This document shows positions 16,759-27,319 of a stretch of 64,000 bases of DNA, in pieces. The position numbers and the translations under genes were made by a program. The DNA is from Alphaproteobacteria bacterium (GTDB lineage: Bacteria > Pseudomonadota > Alphaproteobacteria > Geminicoccales > Geminicoccaceae), in contig JALSIM010000040.1 in the NCBI GenBank assembly GCA_026990035.1, forward strand, positions 124,001 to 188,000. Direction: 5' to 3'. How positions within the stretch are numbered: the first letter of the stretch is position 1; every line of letters begins with the position of its first letter. The notes under the pieces were generated by a model that saw only the letters and a program-made list of their open reading frames with translations, did no database searches and had not been told where the DNA came from.

Positions 16759-17685
16759 ATGGTGCTGCTGTTCTACAGCGAGGAGGACGATCCGGTGGCC
16801 TGGAAGGCGGCCCTCGAGGCGCGCCTGCCGGATCTCGAGGTCCGCGTCTGGCCACGGATCGGCGATCCCCGGGAGATCGAGGCCGCCCTCGTCTGGCGGC
16901 CGCCGCCGGGCATGCTCGCGGAGCTACCCAATCTGCGGGCGATCTTCTCCCTCGGCGCCGGAATCGACGCCCTGCTCGCCGACCTTACCCTGCCGGAGCT
17001 TCCTCTCTGCCGGATGGTGGATCCCTCGCTGACCCGCAGCATGAGCGAATACGCGCTGACTCTCGCGCTTTTCTACCATCGCCGGCTGGATCTCTACGAG
17101 GAACGGCAGCGGGCCGCCCGCTGGCGGATGGAGATGCCCCGACCGGCCGCGGAGACGACGGTCGGGATCATGGGACTCGGCGAGCTCGGCGGCGATGCCG
17201 CCCGCACCCTCGCCGCCCACGGTTTCCGGGTGCGGGGCTGGAGCCGGAGCCGCAAGCGGATCGCTGGCGTGGAGAGCTGCGCCGGGGGGAAGGAGTTCGA
17301 CCGCTTTCTCGACGGTCTCGATATCGTGATCTGTCTGCTGCCGCTGACCCCCGAGACCGAGAACATCCTCGACGCCGGGCTGTTCGCCCGGCTGGCGCCC
17401 GGCGCCTGTCTCGTCCATCTCGCCCGGGGAGCGCATCTGGTGGAGCAGGATCTCCTGGACGCGGTGCAGCGGGGCCGGCTGCGCGGGGCGGTGATCGACG
17501 TCTTCCGCGAGGAGCCGCTGCCTCCCGACCATCCCTTCTGGCGCCATCCGCGCATCCGGGTCACCCCCCACACCGCCAGCTACAGCCTGCCGGAGACCGG
17601 GGCGGAGGTGGTCGCCGACAACATTCGCCGCTTGCGCGACGGGCGGCCTTTGCGCCATCTGGTGCGGCGCGAGCGGGGCTACTGA
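16759..17685 (+). CDS. ghrA: Glyoxylate/hydroxypyruvate reductase A-like 2-hydroxyacid dehydrogenase
   Basis: NAD(P)H-dependent D-isomer 2-hydroxyacid dehydrogenase, 308 residues, the size of GhrA. The nucleotide-binding motif is GIMGLGELGGDAA near residues 136-148. The GhrA-type pattern VDPSLTRSMSEYAL precedes it. The catalytic His lies in TPHTASYSLPE, and the catalytic Arg is probably in LARGAHLV. It would reduce glyoxylate or hydroxypyruvate; the exact substrate is uncertain. GAGG lies just before the start. The orphan ParA gene follows after 24 bp. Confidence 0.88.
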   Translation: MVLLFYSEEDDPVAWKAALEARLPDLEVRVWPRIGDPREIEAALVWRPPPGMLAELPNLRAIFSLGAGIDALLADLTLPELPLCRMVDPSLTRSMSEYALTLALFYHRRLDLYEERQRAARWRMEMPRPAAETTVGIMGLGELGGDAARTLAAHGFRVRGWSRSRKRIAGVESCAGGKEFDRFLDGLDIVICLLPLTPETENILDAGLFARLAPGACLVHLARGAHLVEQDLLDAVQRGRLRGAVIDVFREEPLPPDHPFWRHPRIRVTPHTASYSLPETGAEVVADNIRRLRDGRPLRHLVRRERGY

Positions 17686-17709
17686 GCCGCGCCGACGGCG
17701 GGGATCCGG

Positions 17710-18342
17710 ATGACGAAGGTGATCTGTGTCGCACAGCGGAAGGGCGGGGCCGGAAAGACCACCGTCCTCGTCCAGCTCGCCACCGCCCTCGGCGAGGCGG
17801 GGCGCCGGGTCGCCCTGATCGACACCGATCCCCAGGGCAGTCTCGGCGGCTGGATGCGGCTGCGGGAAGAGGCCGGTGGTGGGGAGGTCCCGCTCCGCTT
17901 TTCGGCGGTCGGCGGCTGGCGGCTCGGGGTCGAGCTCGACCGGGTGCGGGACGCCGTCGAGCTGGTGCTCGTGGACACCCCGCCGCATGCCGAGGCGGAG
18001 GCGCGGGGCGCCATGCGGGAGGCCGATCTCGTGCTGGTACCCAGCCAACCGAGCCCTCTCGATCTCTGGGCCTCGCGGGCGACCCTGGAGCTCGCCCGGC
18101 GGGAAGGGCGGCCGGTGCGCCTCCTGCTGAACCGGGTACCGGCGCGTGGCCGCAGCGTCGGCGAGGCGGAAGCGGCGCTGGCGGAGATGGGGGTGGCCCG
18201 GCTGGAGGCGCGGCTCGGCAACCGTCAGGCCTTCGTCACCGCCATCGCCCGCGGGCTCGGGGCCGTCGAGAGCGAGCCGCGCAGCCGGGCCGCGGCGGAG
18301 GCCCGGGCGCTGGCGGCCGAGGTCGCCGCCCTGCTCGGCTAG
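17710..18342 (+). CDS. Orphan ParA-family ATPase
   Basis: A 210-residue MinD/ParA-type ATPase with deviant Walker A KGGAGKTT (residues 12-19), switch motif DTDPQGSLGGWM, and LVLVDTPPHAEAEA for Walker B. It is shorter than chromosome-partitioning ParA and has no N-terminal DNA-binding extension, no ParB gene and no parS-like cluster nearby. Orphan ParAs of this kind position various cargoes or act in polarity; the cargo here is not visible. It lies between ghrA and gshA with short gaps. Confidence 0.85.
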   Translation: MTKVICVAQRKGGAGKTTVLVQLATALGEAGRRVALIDTDPQGSLGGWMRLREEAGGGEVPLRFSAVGGWRLGVELDRVRDAVELVLVDTPPHAEAEARGAMREADLVLVPSQPSPLDLWASRATLELARREGRPVRLLLNRVPARGRSVGEAEAALAEMGVARLEARLGNRQAFVTAIARGLGAVESEPRSRAAAEARALAAEVAALLG

Positions 18343-18375
18343 GGGTGGCGAGGGCACGGGAACGGGGGAGGAGAG

Positions 18376-19743
18376 ATGTCGGGACCACCCGCGGGCCGCG
18401 GCGAGCCCGTCACCGACAGGCGTCAGCTCGTCGCCTATCTGGAGGCCGGCTGCAAGCCGGAGACGGCCTTCCGCATCGGCACCGAGCACGAGAAGTTCGG
18501 CTTCCACAGGGCGACCCTCCGACCGCTCGCCTACGACGAGCCGGGCGGCATCCGCGCCCTCCTCGAAGGGCTCGCCGGTCGCTTCGGCTGGGAGATCCTG
18601 CGGGAGGGCGACAATCCGATCGCCCTCCGCCAGGGCGGCGCTTCGATCACCCTCGAGCCCGGCGGGCAGTTCGAACTCTCGGGCGCACCGGTCGAGGACA
18701 TCCACGCCACCTGCTGCGAGATCCACACCCATCTCGAGCAGGTGCGGCAGATCGCGGAGCCCCTCGGGGTGGGGATGCTGGGGATGGGTTTCCAGCCCAA
18801 ATGGCGGCGCGAAGAGATTCCCTGGATGCCGAAGGCCCGCTACGCCATCATGCGGCGCTGGATGCCGCGCCGCGGCGACCGCGGGCTCGACATGATGCTG
18901 CGGACCTGCACCATCCAGGTCAATCTCGACTTCTCCAGCGAGGCCGACATGGTCAAGAAGTTCCGCGTCGGTCTCGCGCTGCAGCCGGTGGCCACCGCGC
19001 TGTTCGCCAACTCGCCCTTCGCCGACGGCCGCCCGACGGGCTATCTCAGCTACCGCAGCCACGTCTGGAACGACACCGATCCGGATCGCTGCGGCATCCT
19101 TCCCTTCGTCTTCGAAGAGGGGATGGGGTTCGAGCGCTACGTCGATTACGTGCTCGACGTGCCGATGTACTTCGTCTACCGCGACGGCCGCTACATCGAC
19201 GCCGCCGGCCAGTCCTTCCGCGATTTCCTCGCCGGTCGGCTGCCGGCGCTGCCGGGCGAGATCCCGACCATCAGCGACTGGGCGGACCATCTGACCACCG
19301 TGTTCACCGAGGTGCGGCTCAAGCGCTACCTCGAGATGCGCGGCGCCGACGGCGGGCGCTGGCAGAAGCTCTGCGGCCTTCCCGCCCTGTGGACCGGGCT
19401 CCTGTATCACCGGCCGTCGCTGGATGCGGCCTGGGATCTCTGTCGCGACTGGACCCTCGAGGAGCACCACTATCTGCGGCGGGAGGTGCCGCGGCTGGGG
19501 CTCCGGACCCCGTTCCGGGGCCGGCCGCTGCGGGAGACCGCGCTCGAGGTCCTGGCCCTGGCCGATGCCGGCCTCGCCGCCCGCAACCGGGTGGGCGTCG
19601 CCGGGCACGACGAGACCTATTATCTCGCCAATCTCTGGCGGATCGCCGGGACCGGCATCACTCCGGCCGAGGAAAAGCTGAAGAAATACCACGAACGCTG
19701 GGGCGGCAGCGTCGATCCGGTGTTCCACGAATACGCCTACTGA
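18376..19743 (+). CDS. gshA: Glutamate-cysteine ligase (plant/alphaproteobacterial type)
   Basis: First enzyme of glutathione synthesis, joining glutamate and cysteine with ATP. The 455 residues match the plant-type GCS2 family rather than the E. coli GshA type: [13 protein letters not shown] near the N-terminus, [25 protein letters not shown], and [13 protein letters not shown] near the end. GGGGGAGGAGAG lies just before the ATG. No gshB is in the window. Confidence 0.95.
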   Translation: MSGPPAGRGEPVTDRRQLVAYLEAGCKPETAFRIGTEHEKFGFHRATLRPLAYDEPGGIRALLEGLAGRFGWEILREGDNPIALRQGGASITLEPGGQFELSGAPVEDIHATCCEIHTHLEQVRQIAEPLGVGMLGMGFQPKWRREEIPWMPKARYAIMRRWMPRRGDRGLDMMLRTCTIQVNLDFSSEADMVKKFRVGLALQPVATALFANSPFADGRPTGYLSYRSHVWNDTDPDRCGILPFVFEEGMGFERYVDYVLDVPMYFVYRDGRYIDAAGQSFRDFLAGRLPALPGEIPTISDWADHLTTVFTEVRLKRYLEMRGADGGRWQKLCGLPALWTGLLYHRPSLDAAWDLCRDWTLEEHHYLRREVPRLGLRTPFRGRPLRETALEVLALADAGLAARNRVGVAGHDETYYLANLWRIAGTGITPAEEKLKKYHERWGGSVDPVFHEYAY

Positions 19744-19789
19744 AGAGGTGCGCGAACCGCTGCCGGCCGGGCCCGCCGCGGCCGCCGGC

Positions 19790-20386
19790 TCAGCCGCCGG
19801 TGAGCTCCTCGACGGCGCGGAGATCGAACCTCTTCGCCAGCGCGAGGAGAACATCGCCGTCGGTGAGATCGCTGCCTTCGAGCTGGATCATCGCCCCGCC
19901 GACGAGGAACCGGAGCTCGCCGCTGCGGGTCGTCTCGTCCCAGGTCAGAACCGCGTTGGTGCGGCCGATCCGGACCCGCCTGGCGCCGGGCTCGGAGGCG
20001 ATCATCGCGGGACTGGCCATCATCGCCGCGAAGGCCTGGATCATCGGGCTGCCGGCGATGATCCGGGCCTCGATACGGGCGTTCCCGGCGGCCTCGGAAT
20101 AGCTCCGCTCGAGAAAGGTGCCGCCACCGAACATCGCTCCCGACTGCCGCTGCACCTCCCCGGCCCGCCAGCCTTCCGGCGGTTCCGGGAAGACCGCGGC
20201 GAATCGCTCGTCCAACCGTTCCTGCAGCATCTGTCGGGCGAATTCGAGTTCGGTCATCGCCCCGCCGATGTCACCTTCCTCGTAGAGCTCGCGGACGAGA
20301 TCGAGCTGGTCCAGGAACTCCTCCGCGCGGGCCGCGGGGCCGCCCAGGAGCAGGGCGGCGAGAGTCAGCGGCAGGAGGGATTTCAT
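19790..20386 (-). CDS. Secreted conserved hypothetical protein
   Basis: A 198-residue protein with a clear signal peptide (KSLLPLTLAALLLGG, cleavage probably after PAARA). The mature part begins with an acidic amphipathic helix (LDQLDLVRELYEEGDIGGAM), followed by PPEGWRAGEVQRQSGAMFGGG. It continues with a probable beta-rich domain that includes IEARIIAGSPMIQAF and VLTWDETTRSGELRFLVGG. I do not recognise a characterised family. It is convergent to gshA and upstream of nothing on its strand. Confidence 0.7.
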   Translation of the reverse strand: MKSLLPLTLAALLLGGPAARAEEFLDQLDLVRELYEEGDIGGAMTELEFARQMLQERLDERFAAVFPEPPEGWRAGEVQRQSGAMFGGGTFLERSYSEAAGNARIEARIIAGSPMIQAFAAMMASPAMIASEPGARRVRIGRTNAVLTWDETTRSGELRFLVGGAMIQLEGSDLTDGDVLLALAKRFDLRAVEELTGG

Positions 20387-20456
20387 CGCCTTCTCCCCCG
20401 GTCGATGGTGATCCGGCGAGGCTAGGGGAGACGGGGGGCGGTCGCAAGCACGCCGC

Positions 20457-21551
20457 TCAGCCGCCGGCGCGGGAGGGGGCGGCGGAGAGGAGGGCGTGGT
20501 GACGCAGGAGATGATCGGCGAGCACGCAGGCCATCATCGCCTCCCCCACCGGCACCGCCCGGATGCCGACGCAGGGATCGTGGCGGCCCCGGGTGACCAC
20601 CTCCCGCTCGTGCCCGAGCCGGTCGATGGTCCGCCTCGGAATGCGGATCGAGGAGGTGGGTTTGACGGCGAACCGGACGACCACCGGCTGGCCGGTCGAA
20701 ATCCCGCCGAGGATGCCCCCGGCGCGGTTGGAAAGGAAATGCGGCCGGCCGTCCTTCATCACGATCTCGTCGGCGTTCTCCTCCCCGGCGAGGGCGGCGG
20801 CGGCGAAACCGGCCCCGATCTCCACCCCCTTGACCGCGTTGATGCTCATCATCGCCTTGGCGAGATCGGCGTCGAGCTTGTCGTAGACCGGCTCGCCGAG
20901 ACCCGCCGGCACGCCCTCCGCCACCACCTCGACGACCGCGCCCACCGAGGATCCGCGCCGCCGCACCTCGTCGAGCAGGGTCTCCCAGCGGCGGGCCGCG
21001 GCGGCGTCGGGACACCAGAAGGGGTTACGCTCGATCTCGGCTTCGTCGAAACATGAGGAATCGATGGAATCACCCCCGATTTTCACGAGATAGCCGCGAA
21101 TCCTGATCTTCTCTCCGAGGATCCTGCGGGCGATCGCCCCGGCCGCGACGCGGCAGGCCGTCTCCCGCGCCGAGGCGCGGCCGCCGCCCCGCCAGTCGCG
21201 GATCCCGTACTTCATCTCGTAGGTGAAGTCGGCGTGACCGGGGCGGTAGAGATCCTTGATGTCGGCGTAGTCCTTGCTGCGCGGATCGGTGTTCCTGATG
21301 AGCAGGCTCACGGGCGTGCCGGTGGTCCGGCCGCCGAACACGCCGGAGAGGATCTCGACCCGGTCGGCCTCGCGGCGCTGGGTCGTGAAGCGGCTGCGGC
21401 CCGGACGGCGGCGATCCAGCCAGCGCTGGATGTCCTCCTCCTGGAGTGGCAGACGCGGCGGCACGCCGTCGACGACCACGCCGATCGCCGGGCCGTGGCT
21501 CTCGCCCCAGGTGGTGAAGCGGAAGATCTCGCCGAAGCTCGAGCCGGCCAT
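20457..21551 (-). CDS. aroC: Chorismate synthase
   Basis: Last step of the shikimate pathway: 5-enolpyruvylshikimate-3-phosphate to chorismate, using reduced FMN. 364 residues. The family signatures are present: [20 protein letters not shown] at the N-terminus, [20 protein letters not shown] in the middle, and [18 protein letters not shown]. It starts 4 bp after fabI on the same strand, an arrangement seen in other alphaproteobacteria. Confidence 0.98.
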   Translation of the reverse strand: MAGSSFGEIFRFTTWGESHGPAIGVVVDGVPPRLPLQEEDIQRWLDRRRPGRSRFTTQRREADRVEILSGVFGGRTTGTPVSLLIRNTDPRSKDYADIKDLYRPGHADFTYEMKYGIRDWRGGGRASARETACRVAAGAIARRILGEKIRIRGYLVKIGGDSIDSSCFDEAEIERNPFWCPDAAAARRWETLLDEVRRRGSSVGAVVEVVAEGVPAGLGEPVYDKLDADLAKAMMSINAVKGVEIGAGFAAAALAGEENADEIVMKDGRPHFLSNRAGGILGGISTGQPVVVRFAVKPTSSIRIPRRTIDRLGHEREVVTRGRHDPCVGIRAVPVGEAMMACVLADHLLRHHALLSAAPSRAGG

Positions 21552-21555
21552 GTCC

Positions 21556-22383
21556 TCAGCCGTGGTTCTGGACGGTGGCGATATCCGGGGCGTCGACCGC
21601 CTTCATGCCGACCACGTGATAGCCGGAATCGACATGGAGGATCTCGCCGGTGGTGCCGGCGCCGAGATCCGACAGCAGATAGAGCGCGGCGCCGCCGACG
21701 TCCTCGATCGTGGTGTTGCGCTTGAGCGGCGAATTGAGCTGGTTCCATTTGAGAATGTAGCGGAAATCGCCGATCCCGCTGGCCGCCAGGGTGCGCACCG
21801 GGCCGGCGGAGATGGCGTTGACGCGGATCCCGGCGGGACCGAGATCGGCGGCGAGATAGCGGACCGAGGCCTCGAGAGCGGCCTTGGCCACGCCCATGAC
21901 GTTGTAGTGGGGCACCACCCGTTCGGCACCGATGTAAGTGAGGGTCAGGAGGCTGCCGCCCCGCGCCTCCATGAGCGGCATCGCGCGGCGGCAGAGTTCG
22001 GTGAAGGAATAGCAGGAAATCAGCAGGCTTCGCTGGAAGTTCTCGCGGCTGGTGTCGATATAGCGGCCCTTGAGCTGCTCCCGGTCCGACCAGGCGATGG
22101 CGTGCACCAGGAAGTCGAGCCGGCCCCAGCGCCCGGCGATTTCGGCGAACAGCGCGTCGAGGCTGGCGGCATCGGTCACGTCGGCCTCGGCGGTGATCGT
22201 CGCCCCCAGTTTCCCGGCCAGGGGCAGGACCCGCTTCTTCAGGGTCTCTCCCTGCCAGGTCACCGCCAGTTCGGCCCCCTGGTCGGCGACGGCACGGGCG
22301 ATCCCCCAGGCGAGGGAACGCTCGTTGGCGATGCCCATGACGAGGCCTTTCTTGCCGGCCATCAGGGGACTCTGGATGGACAT
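21556..22383 (-). CDS. fabI: Enoyl-[acyl-carrier-protein] reductase (NADH) FabI
   Basis: Final reduction of each fatty-acid elongation cycle and the target of triclosan-type inhibitors in other bacteria. The 275-residue SDR-type enzyme has the FabI nucleotide-binding form [13 protein letters not shown] (residues 17-29). It also has the Tyr-x6-Lys pair in YNVMGVAK and [19 protein letters not shown] FabI rather than FabL or FabV assignment is clear. It is coupled to aroC downstream. Confidence 0.96.
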   Translation of the reverse strand: MSIQSPLMAGKKGLVMGIANERSLAWGIARAVADQGAELAVTWQGETLKKRVLPLAGKLGATITAEADVTDAASLDALFAEIAGRWGRLDFLVHAIAWSDREQLKGRYIDTSRENFQRSLLISCYSFTELCRRAMPLMEARGGSLLTLTYIGAERVVPHYNVMGVAKAALEASVRYLAADLGPAGIRVNAISAGPVRTLAASGIGDFRYILKWNQLNSPLKRNTTIEDVGGAALYLLSDLGAGTTGEILHVDSGYHVVGMKAVDAPDIATVQNHG

Positions 22384-22400
22384 GGCTCGCTGATCTCCGT

Positions 22401-23438
22401 TCAGGCTCGAGGTCCGTCGGACGCGCTCCCGCTCCCGTCGCCGTCACCCTCGCGGGCGGGGCGCAGACGCTCGCGCCGGATGGCACTGTTGAGCTGGGCG
22501 CCGAAAATGAAGATGGCGGCCGAGATGTAGAAGAACAGCAGCGTCAGCACAATGCCGGCGAGGCTGCCGTAGATCAGGCTGTAGCGGGCGAAATTGCGCA
22601 GGTACCAGGAAAAGGCGATGGCGATCAGGGTCCAGACGGTGACCGCCACCAGCGCCCCGGGCACGACGTCGCGCAGGCGCAGCTCGATGTCGGGCAGCAC
22701 CCGATAGAGGGTCACGGTGAGGCCGAAGAAGAGCCCGATGCCGAGCCCGTAGCGGACCACCGAATAGAGGTTGCGCTCGAACAGCTCGCGTTCGGCCAGC
22801 CAGGCGATGACCTCCCGGGCCACCGGCCAGCCGACCAGGGCCACGGTGGCGATGACGATGACGACGGCGGAGAGGATGGTCAGCAGGATGCTCTCCAGAC
22901 GGCCGATCAGGAAATGCGGTGGCTCCGGGACCTGATAGGCGTGGTTCATGGCATGGCGCAGGCTCTCGAGCCCCGAGGAGGCGAACCAGAGGGAAACCAG
23001 GAAGCTCAGGGTCAGGACCCCGGCGCTGGCCTCGCCGAGGACCTCCTCGACCGCCGGCCGCAGCACGCTCGCCACCTCGGGCGGGATCAGCTCGAGGGCG
23101 AGCTCGATCGACTGCCGGACCGCCTCCGTCTGGCCGAACAGGCCGGCCAGGGTGAGGAGGAAGATGAGGAAGGGAAAGGCGGCGAACAGGGTGGTGAAGG
23201 CGATGTTGCCGGCGAGTACGAGACTGTCGCCGAAGAAGAAATCGTGGAAGGCTTCGCCGAGCACCCGGCGGGCCGGGGCGAAGCGGCGGCGGAGCCGCCT
23301 GCCGGCGTGCCGCAGATCGGCCCGGGCCCGCTGACGCCGGCCGCGGAGCGGGACCAGCGGCCCCGGCAGGCCGGCGAACGGCTCCAGGGCCGGGGGCTGC
23401 CTGTCGTGCCGGGGACGCCGGGAAGGCGGGATCGTCAC
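22401..23438 (-). CDS. YihY/BrkB-family inner-membrane protein
   Basis: Integral membrane protein of the YihY/BrkB family, once mislabelled ribonuclease BN. After a basic, low-complexity N-terminal stretch of about 60 residues come six hydrophobic segments. The family landmarks [41 protein letters not shown] and [18 protein letters not shown] are present, followed by a charged C-terminal tail. Start is a GTG at 23438; a later start inside the basic stretch is possible. Function is not established. It lies 17 bp upstream of fabI. Confidence 0.88.
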   Translation of the reverse strand: MTIPPSRRPRHDRQPPALEPFAGLPGPLVPLRGRRQRARADLRHAGRRLRRRFAPARRVLGEAFHDFFFGDSLVLAGNIAFTTLFAAFPFLIFLLTLAGLFGQTEAVRQSIELALELIPPEVASVLRPAVEEVLGEASAGVLTLSFLVSLWFASSGLESLRHAMNHAYQVPEPPHFLIGRLESILLTILSAVVIVIATVALVGWPVAREVIAWLAERELFERNLYSVVRYGLGIGLFFGLTVTLYRVLPDIELRLRDVVPGALVAVTVWTLIAIAFSWYLRNFARYSLIYGSLAGIVLTLLFFYISAAIFIFGAQLNSAIRRERLRPAREGDGDGSGSASDGPRA

Positions 23439-23526
23439 CTGCGCTGCTCCGGGCCGGTTGCGCTCTGGTCAGACGGAAACGGGCGGGGTAGTTTCCGGCC
23501 GCCCGAGCGATGGGGAGGGGAGAGCC

Positions 23527-25254
23527 ATGCCCAGGATCACGATCTTCGACAAATCCAGGCTGCCGAGCCGTCATGCGACCCTCGGTCCGGATCGCGCGCC
23601 GCACCGCTCATACTATTACGCGATGGGTCTGTCCAAGGAAGACATCGATCGGCCCTTCGTCGGCGTCGCCACGGCCTGGAACGAGGCGGCTCCCTGCAAC
23701 ATCGCTCTCCACCGTCAGGCTCAGGCGGTCAAGACCGGGGTCTCGCGCGCCGGCGGCACGCCCCGGGAGTTCACCACGATCACCGTCACCGACGGCATCG
23801 CCATGGGCCATCAGGGGATGAAGAGCTCCCTCGTCTCCCGCGAGGTGATCGCCGATTCGGTCGAGCTCACCATGCGCGGCCACGCCTACGACGCCCTCGT
23901 CGCCCTCGCCGGCTGCGACAAGTCGCTGCCGGGGATGATGATGGCCATGGTCCGCCTCAACGTGCCGGCGATCTTCATGTACGGCGGCTCGATTCTCCCC
24001 GGCCGCTGGCGCGGCCGCGACGTCACCGTGCAGGACGTGTTCGAGGCGGTGGGCAAGCACGCCGTCGGCGAGATGAGCGAGGAGGAGCTCTACGAGCTCG
24101 AACGGGTGGCCTGTCCCTCGGCCGGGGCCTGCGGCGGCCAGTTCACCGCCAATACCATGGCCTGCGTCTCCGAAGCGATTGGCCTGGCCTTGCCCGGCTC
24201 GGCCGGGACCCCGGCGCCGATGGAGGCCCGCGACCGCTGGGGCGAGCAGTCGGGCGAGATGGTGATGAAGCTCCTCGAACTCGGAATCCGGCCGCGGGAC
24301 ATCGTCACCCGGCAGAGTCTGGAGAACGCGGCCCGGGTGGTGGCGGCCTCCGGCGGCTCCACCAACGCCGCCCTGCATCTGCCGGCGATCGCCCACGAGG
24401 CGGGAATCGATTTCGATCTCCACGATGTCGCGCGGATCTTCCGGGAGACCCCCTACATCGCCGATCTCAAGCCCGCCGGCCGCTACGTGATGAAGGATCT
24501 GGCCGATGCCGGCGGGGTGCCGCTGCTGATGAAAGCGCTCCTCGACGGCGGCCATCTCCACGGCGACTGCATCACCGTGACCGGACGGACGATCGCCGAG
24601 AATCTCGCCGGGGTCGCCTGGAACCCGGATCAGGACGTGGTGCGGCCGATCGCCGAGCCGATCACGAGCTGGGGCGGGGTCGTGGGTCTGCGGGGCTCCC
24701 TCGCGCCCGAGGGGGCGATCGTCAAGGTCGCGGGGCTGCCCGAACTCCGGTTCCGCGGGCCGGCGCGGGTGTTCGACTGCGAGGAGGACGCCATGAAGGC
24801 GGTGCAGGCGCGCCGCTACGAAGCCGGCGAGGTGATCGTGATCCGCTACGAGGGGCCGAAGGGCGGCCCCGGAATGCGGGAGATGCTGGGGGTCACGAGC
24901 GCCATCTACGGCCAGGGCATGGGCGACAAGGTGGCCCTGATCACCGACGGCCGCTTCTCCGGGGCGACCCGCGGCTTCTGCATCGGCCATGTCGGCCCCG
25001 AGGCCGCGGTGGGCGGGCCCATCGGGCTCCTGCGGGACGGCGACATGATCGTGATCGACGCCGAGGCCGGCATCCTCGACGTCGAGCTTTCCGAGGCCGA
25101 GCTCGAGGCGCGGCGGCGCGACTGGAAGCCGCGCGCCACCATGTACGGCTCCGGGGCGCTCTGGCGCTACGCCCAGAACGTGGGGCCGGCGGAGAAGGGC
25201 GCGGTCACCCATCCGGGCGGCCGCGGCGAGGTGGTCCAGTACGCGGATCTCTGA
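23527..25254 (+). CDS. ilvD: Dihydroxy-acid dehydratase
   Basis: Fe-S dehydratase of valine, isoleucine and leucine synthesis. The 575 residues show the conserved cysteines in [16 protein letters not shown] and [15 protein letters not shown], and the C-terminal signature [19 protein letters not shown]. Start at the ATG at 23527 follows GGGGAGGGGAGAG; the frame extends upstream but with no support. Similarity to sugar-acid dehydratases of the IlvD/Edd family means another substrate cannot be fully excluded. It ends 7 bp from the convergent operon, with no visible terminator. Confidence 0.92.
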   Translation: MPRITIFDKSRLPSRHATLGPDRAPHRSYYYAMGLSKEDIDRPFVGVATAWNEAAPCNIALHRQAQAVKTGVSRAGGTPREFTTITVTDGIAMGHQGMKSSLVSREVIADSVELTMRGHAYDALVALAGCDKSLPGMMMAMVRLNVPAIFMYGGSILPGRWRGRDVTVQDVFEAVGKHAVGEMSEEELYELERVACPSAGACGGQFTANTMACVSEAIGLALPGSAGTPAPMEARDRWGEQSGEMVMKLLELGIRPRDIVTRQSLENAARVVAASGGSTNAALHLPAIAHEAGIDFDLHDVARIFRETPYIADLKPAGRYVMKDLADAGGVPLLMKALLDGGHLHGDCITVTGRTIAENLAGVAWNPDQDVVRPIAEPITSWGGVVGLRGSLAPEGAIVKVAGLPELRFRGPARVFDCEEDAMKAVQARRYEAGEVIVIRYEGPKGGPGMREMLGVTSAIYGQGMGDKVALITDGRFSGATRGFCIGHVGPEAAVGGPIGLLRDGDMIVIDAEAGILDVELSEAELEARRRDWKPRATMYGSGALWRYAQNVGPAEKGAVTHPGGRGEVVQYADL

Positions 25255-25261
25255 GGCGCGT

Positions 25262-27319
25262 TCAGACCCGGCCCTCGCGCCACCAGGCGAGCGCCGCCGT
25301 CGACAGGAGCAGGACCAGGGCGAGGGCCGGCGGCAGGAGCGGCGTCCGGCTGGTGGCCCGGACGATGTAGCGCTCGCGGTCGCGCAGCCCGATCCAGCCG
25401 CGGCCGAAGGCCCGCCGGCCGCCACCGACGAGACGGACGTCGGGCGTGCCGGCGGCGAGCCGGGTCACCGTGCCGCCGGTGGCGGCGGCGAAGGGAGCCA
25501 GGATCTCGGCCGTGGACAGCATGTCCTCGAGCTCGCGGGCGGCGATCGGCCGGGGGGCGGCGAAGGCCACCCGGGTACCGTCGGAGATCCGGTAGAGGCC
25601 TTCCTCTCCGGCCTCGATCCGGCCGCGGGCGATGCCGGCCGCGTCGGGCTCCAGCCGGAGCCGCCGTTCGCCGCCCGAGGGGCTCTCGACCACCAGTTCG
25701 ACCGGGTTCTCGGAAAGCGAACGGCGTTCGATCTCGATCCCGCCCTCGACCGGCCGGGCGAGGAGCGCCTCCTCCTCGAGCTCGGGCTCGCGCATCAGCC
25801 AGTGGACCAGACGGCGCAGCAGCAGGCTCTGCGGCCCGCCGCCCTCGAAGCCGCGCGCCCACAGCCAGGCCTGATCCGAGAGGAGCTGGGCCACCCGGCC
25901 CTCGCCGACCCGCTGGAGAATGAGCAGCGGCCGGCCGTCGAGGCCGGTCATCACCACCTCGCCCGCGGTCGCCTCCACCTCCACCTGGCGGAACCAGCGG
26001 CCCCAGCGGGGATCCTCGGCGGCTCCGGCGAGGCCGCGGGTCACCGGATGGCGGCGGCCGAGATCGGTGAGCGCGGGCCGGAAGCCGCGTTCCAGCAGGT
26101 TGCCGGTGGGGCGCCCGGGCAGGACCCGCGCCAGGGGCGTGCGATAGAGGCTCAGGAGCGAAGCGAACTCCGGCCCCGCCGCCTCCAGCAGGGCGCCGCC
26201 TTCCTCCACGTAGCGGGCGATGTTGTCGAGGTAGACGAGCGGCAGCAGGCCGCGGCGGGCATAGCGGTCGAAGATCACGAGATCGAACTCGCCGAGCTTG
26301 AGCTCGAACAGCTCGCGGGTGGGAAAGGCGATCAGCGCCAGCTCGCGGATCGGTGTGCCGTCCTGCTTTTCCGGCGGTCGCAGGATGGTGAAATGGACCA
26401 GGTCCACCGAGGGATCGGCCTTGAGGAGATTGCGCCACACCCGCAGCCCCGGATAGGGGAGGCCGGAAACCAACAGCACCCGCAGCCGGTCGCGCACGCC
26501 GCTGACGAACAGGGTCTGGCGGTTGTTGAGGGTGGTGAGCTCGCCGTCGCGGGTCTCCACCTCCGCCTCCAGCACCGTGCGGCCGGCCTTCTCCAGGGTG
26601 AAGGGGATCCGGGTCGGGACGCCGGCGACGATCCGGGTGTCGGCGATCACCTCACCGTCGCGGCGGACCACCAGGCGCAGGGGCCGGCGCTCGGCGAGCG
26701 GCGGCTGCTCGATCACCCGCAGGACCAGCTCCTGGGGCTCGCCGACGACGGCGAAACTCGGTGCCGCCTCGACCAGGAGCGCCCGGTCGCTCTCGTCCGT
26801 TCGACCGGTGAGCAGCACCTGGAAGGGCACCTCCTCGGGCCAGCCCGAGGGATCCTCGGGCGGATCGTGGATCTGGCCGTCGGTGATCGCGATCACCCCG
26901 GCGAGACGGCTGCGATCCATCTCGCCGAGCGCTTCCCGCAGGCGGGCGAAGAGGGGGGTGCCGTCGCGGCCGTCGCCGCGGACCGTGACCTCGCGGAGGG
27001 TGACGCCGGGCAGACGGGCGAGGCGGGCGCGCAGCTCCGCGAGCGCCCGGTCCGTCTGCGCCGGCCGCAGGTCCAGCCGCTGGCTGGGCGAGCGGTCGGT
27101 CACCATCAGGACGAGGTTTTCCAGGGGCTCCCGCTCTTCCCGATAGAGCGAGGGACCGGCCAGGGTCAGCAGCAGGACGGCGAGGAACAAGGCCCGGAAG
27201 CCGGTGCTGCGGGCCCGGCGCCAGACGCCGAAGGCGAGCAGCAGGAGGGCGAGGACGGCGAGGAACAGCAGCAGCCAGAGCGGCAGCCAGGGGGTCCAGA
27301 CGAGACTGCTGCCGGTCAT
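25262..27319 (-). CDS. Large membrane-anchored protein with VWA-like and glutamine-amidotransferase-like regions
   Basis: Last gene of the MoxR module, 685 residues. Two N-terminal membrane helices (residues 13-32 and 41-56) are followed by LVLMVTDRSPSQ, where DRSPS (75-79) matches the DxSxS metal site of VWA domains. A beta-sandwich-like region follows, then a class I glutamine-amidotransferase-like domain (VLLVSGLPYPGLRVWRNLL to about residue 500). A last helix near 660-678 anchors the C-terminus, so most of the protein should be periplasmic. No catalytic Cys is seen in the amidotransferase-like region. Its ATG overlaps the preceding stop. Confidence 0.8.
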   Translation of the reverse strand: MTGSSLVWTPWLPLWLLLFLAVLALLLLAFGVWRRARSTGFRALFLAVLLLTLAGPSLYREEREPLENLVLMVTDRSPSQRLDLRPAQTDRALAELRARLARLPGVTLREVTVRGDGRDGTPLFARLREALGEMDRSRLAGVIAITDGQIHDPPEDPSGWPEEVPFQVLLTGRTDESDRALLVEAAPSFAVVGEPQELVLRVIEQPPLAERRPLRLVVRRDGEVIADTRIVAGVPTRIPFTLEKAGRTVLEAEVETRDGELTTLNNRQTLFVSGVRDRLRVLLVSGLPYPGLRVWRNLLKADPSVDLVHFTILRPPEKQDGTPIRELALIAFPTRELFELKLGEFDLVIFDRYARRGLLPLVYLDNIARYVEEGGALLEAAGPEFASLLSLYRTPLARVLPGRPTGNLLERGFRPALTDLGRRHPVTRGLAGAAEDPRWGRWFRQVEVEATAGEVVMTGLDGRPLLILQRVGEGRVAQLLSDQAWLWARGFEGGGPQSLLLRRLVHWLMREPELEEEALLARPVEGGIEIERRSLSENPVELVVESPSGGERRLRLEPDAAGIARGRIEAGEEGLYRISDGTRVAFAAPRPIAARELEDMLSTAEILAPFAAATGGTVTRLAAGTPDVRLVGGGRRAFGRGWIGLRDRERYIVRATSRTPLLPPALALVLLLSTAALAWWREGRV

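Noticed and set aside
17710-18342. Chromosome-partition locus
   Set aside because: No ParB gene and no parS-like cluster adjoin this short ParA.
16542-20102. 1186-codon open frame spanning ghrA, parA and gshA
   Set aside because: Arg/Pro/Gly-rich shadow in another frame of three clear genes.
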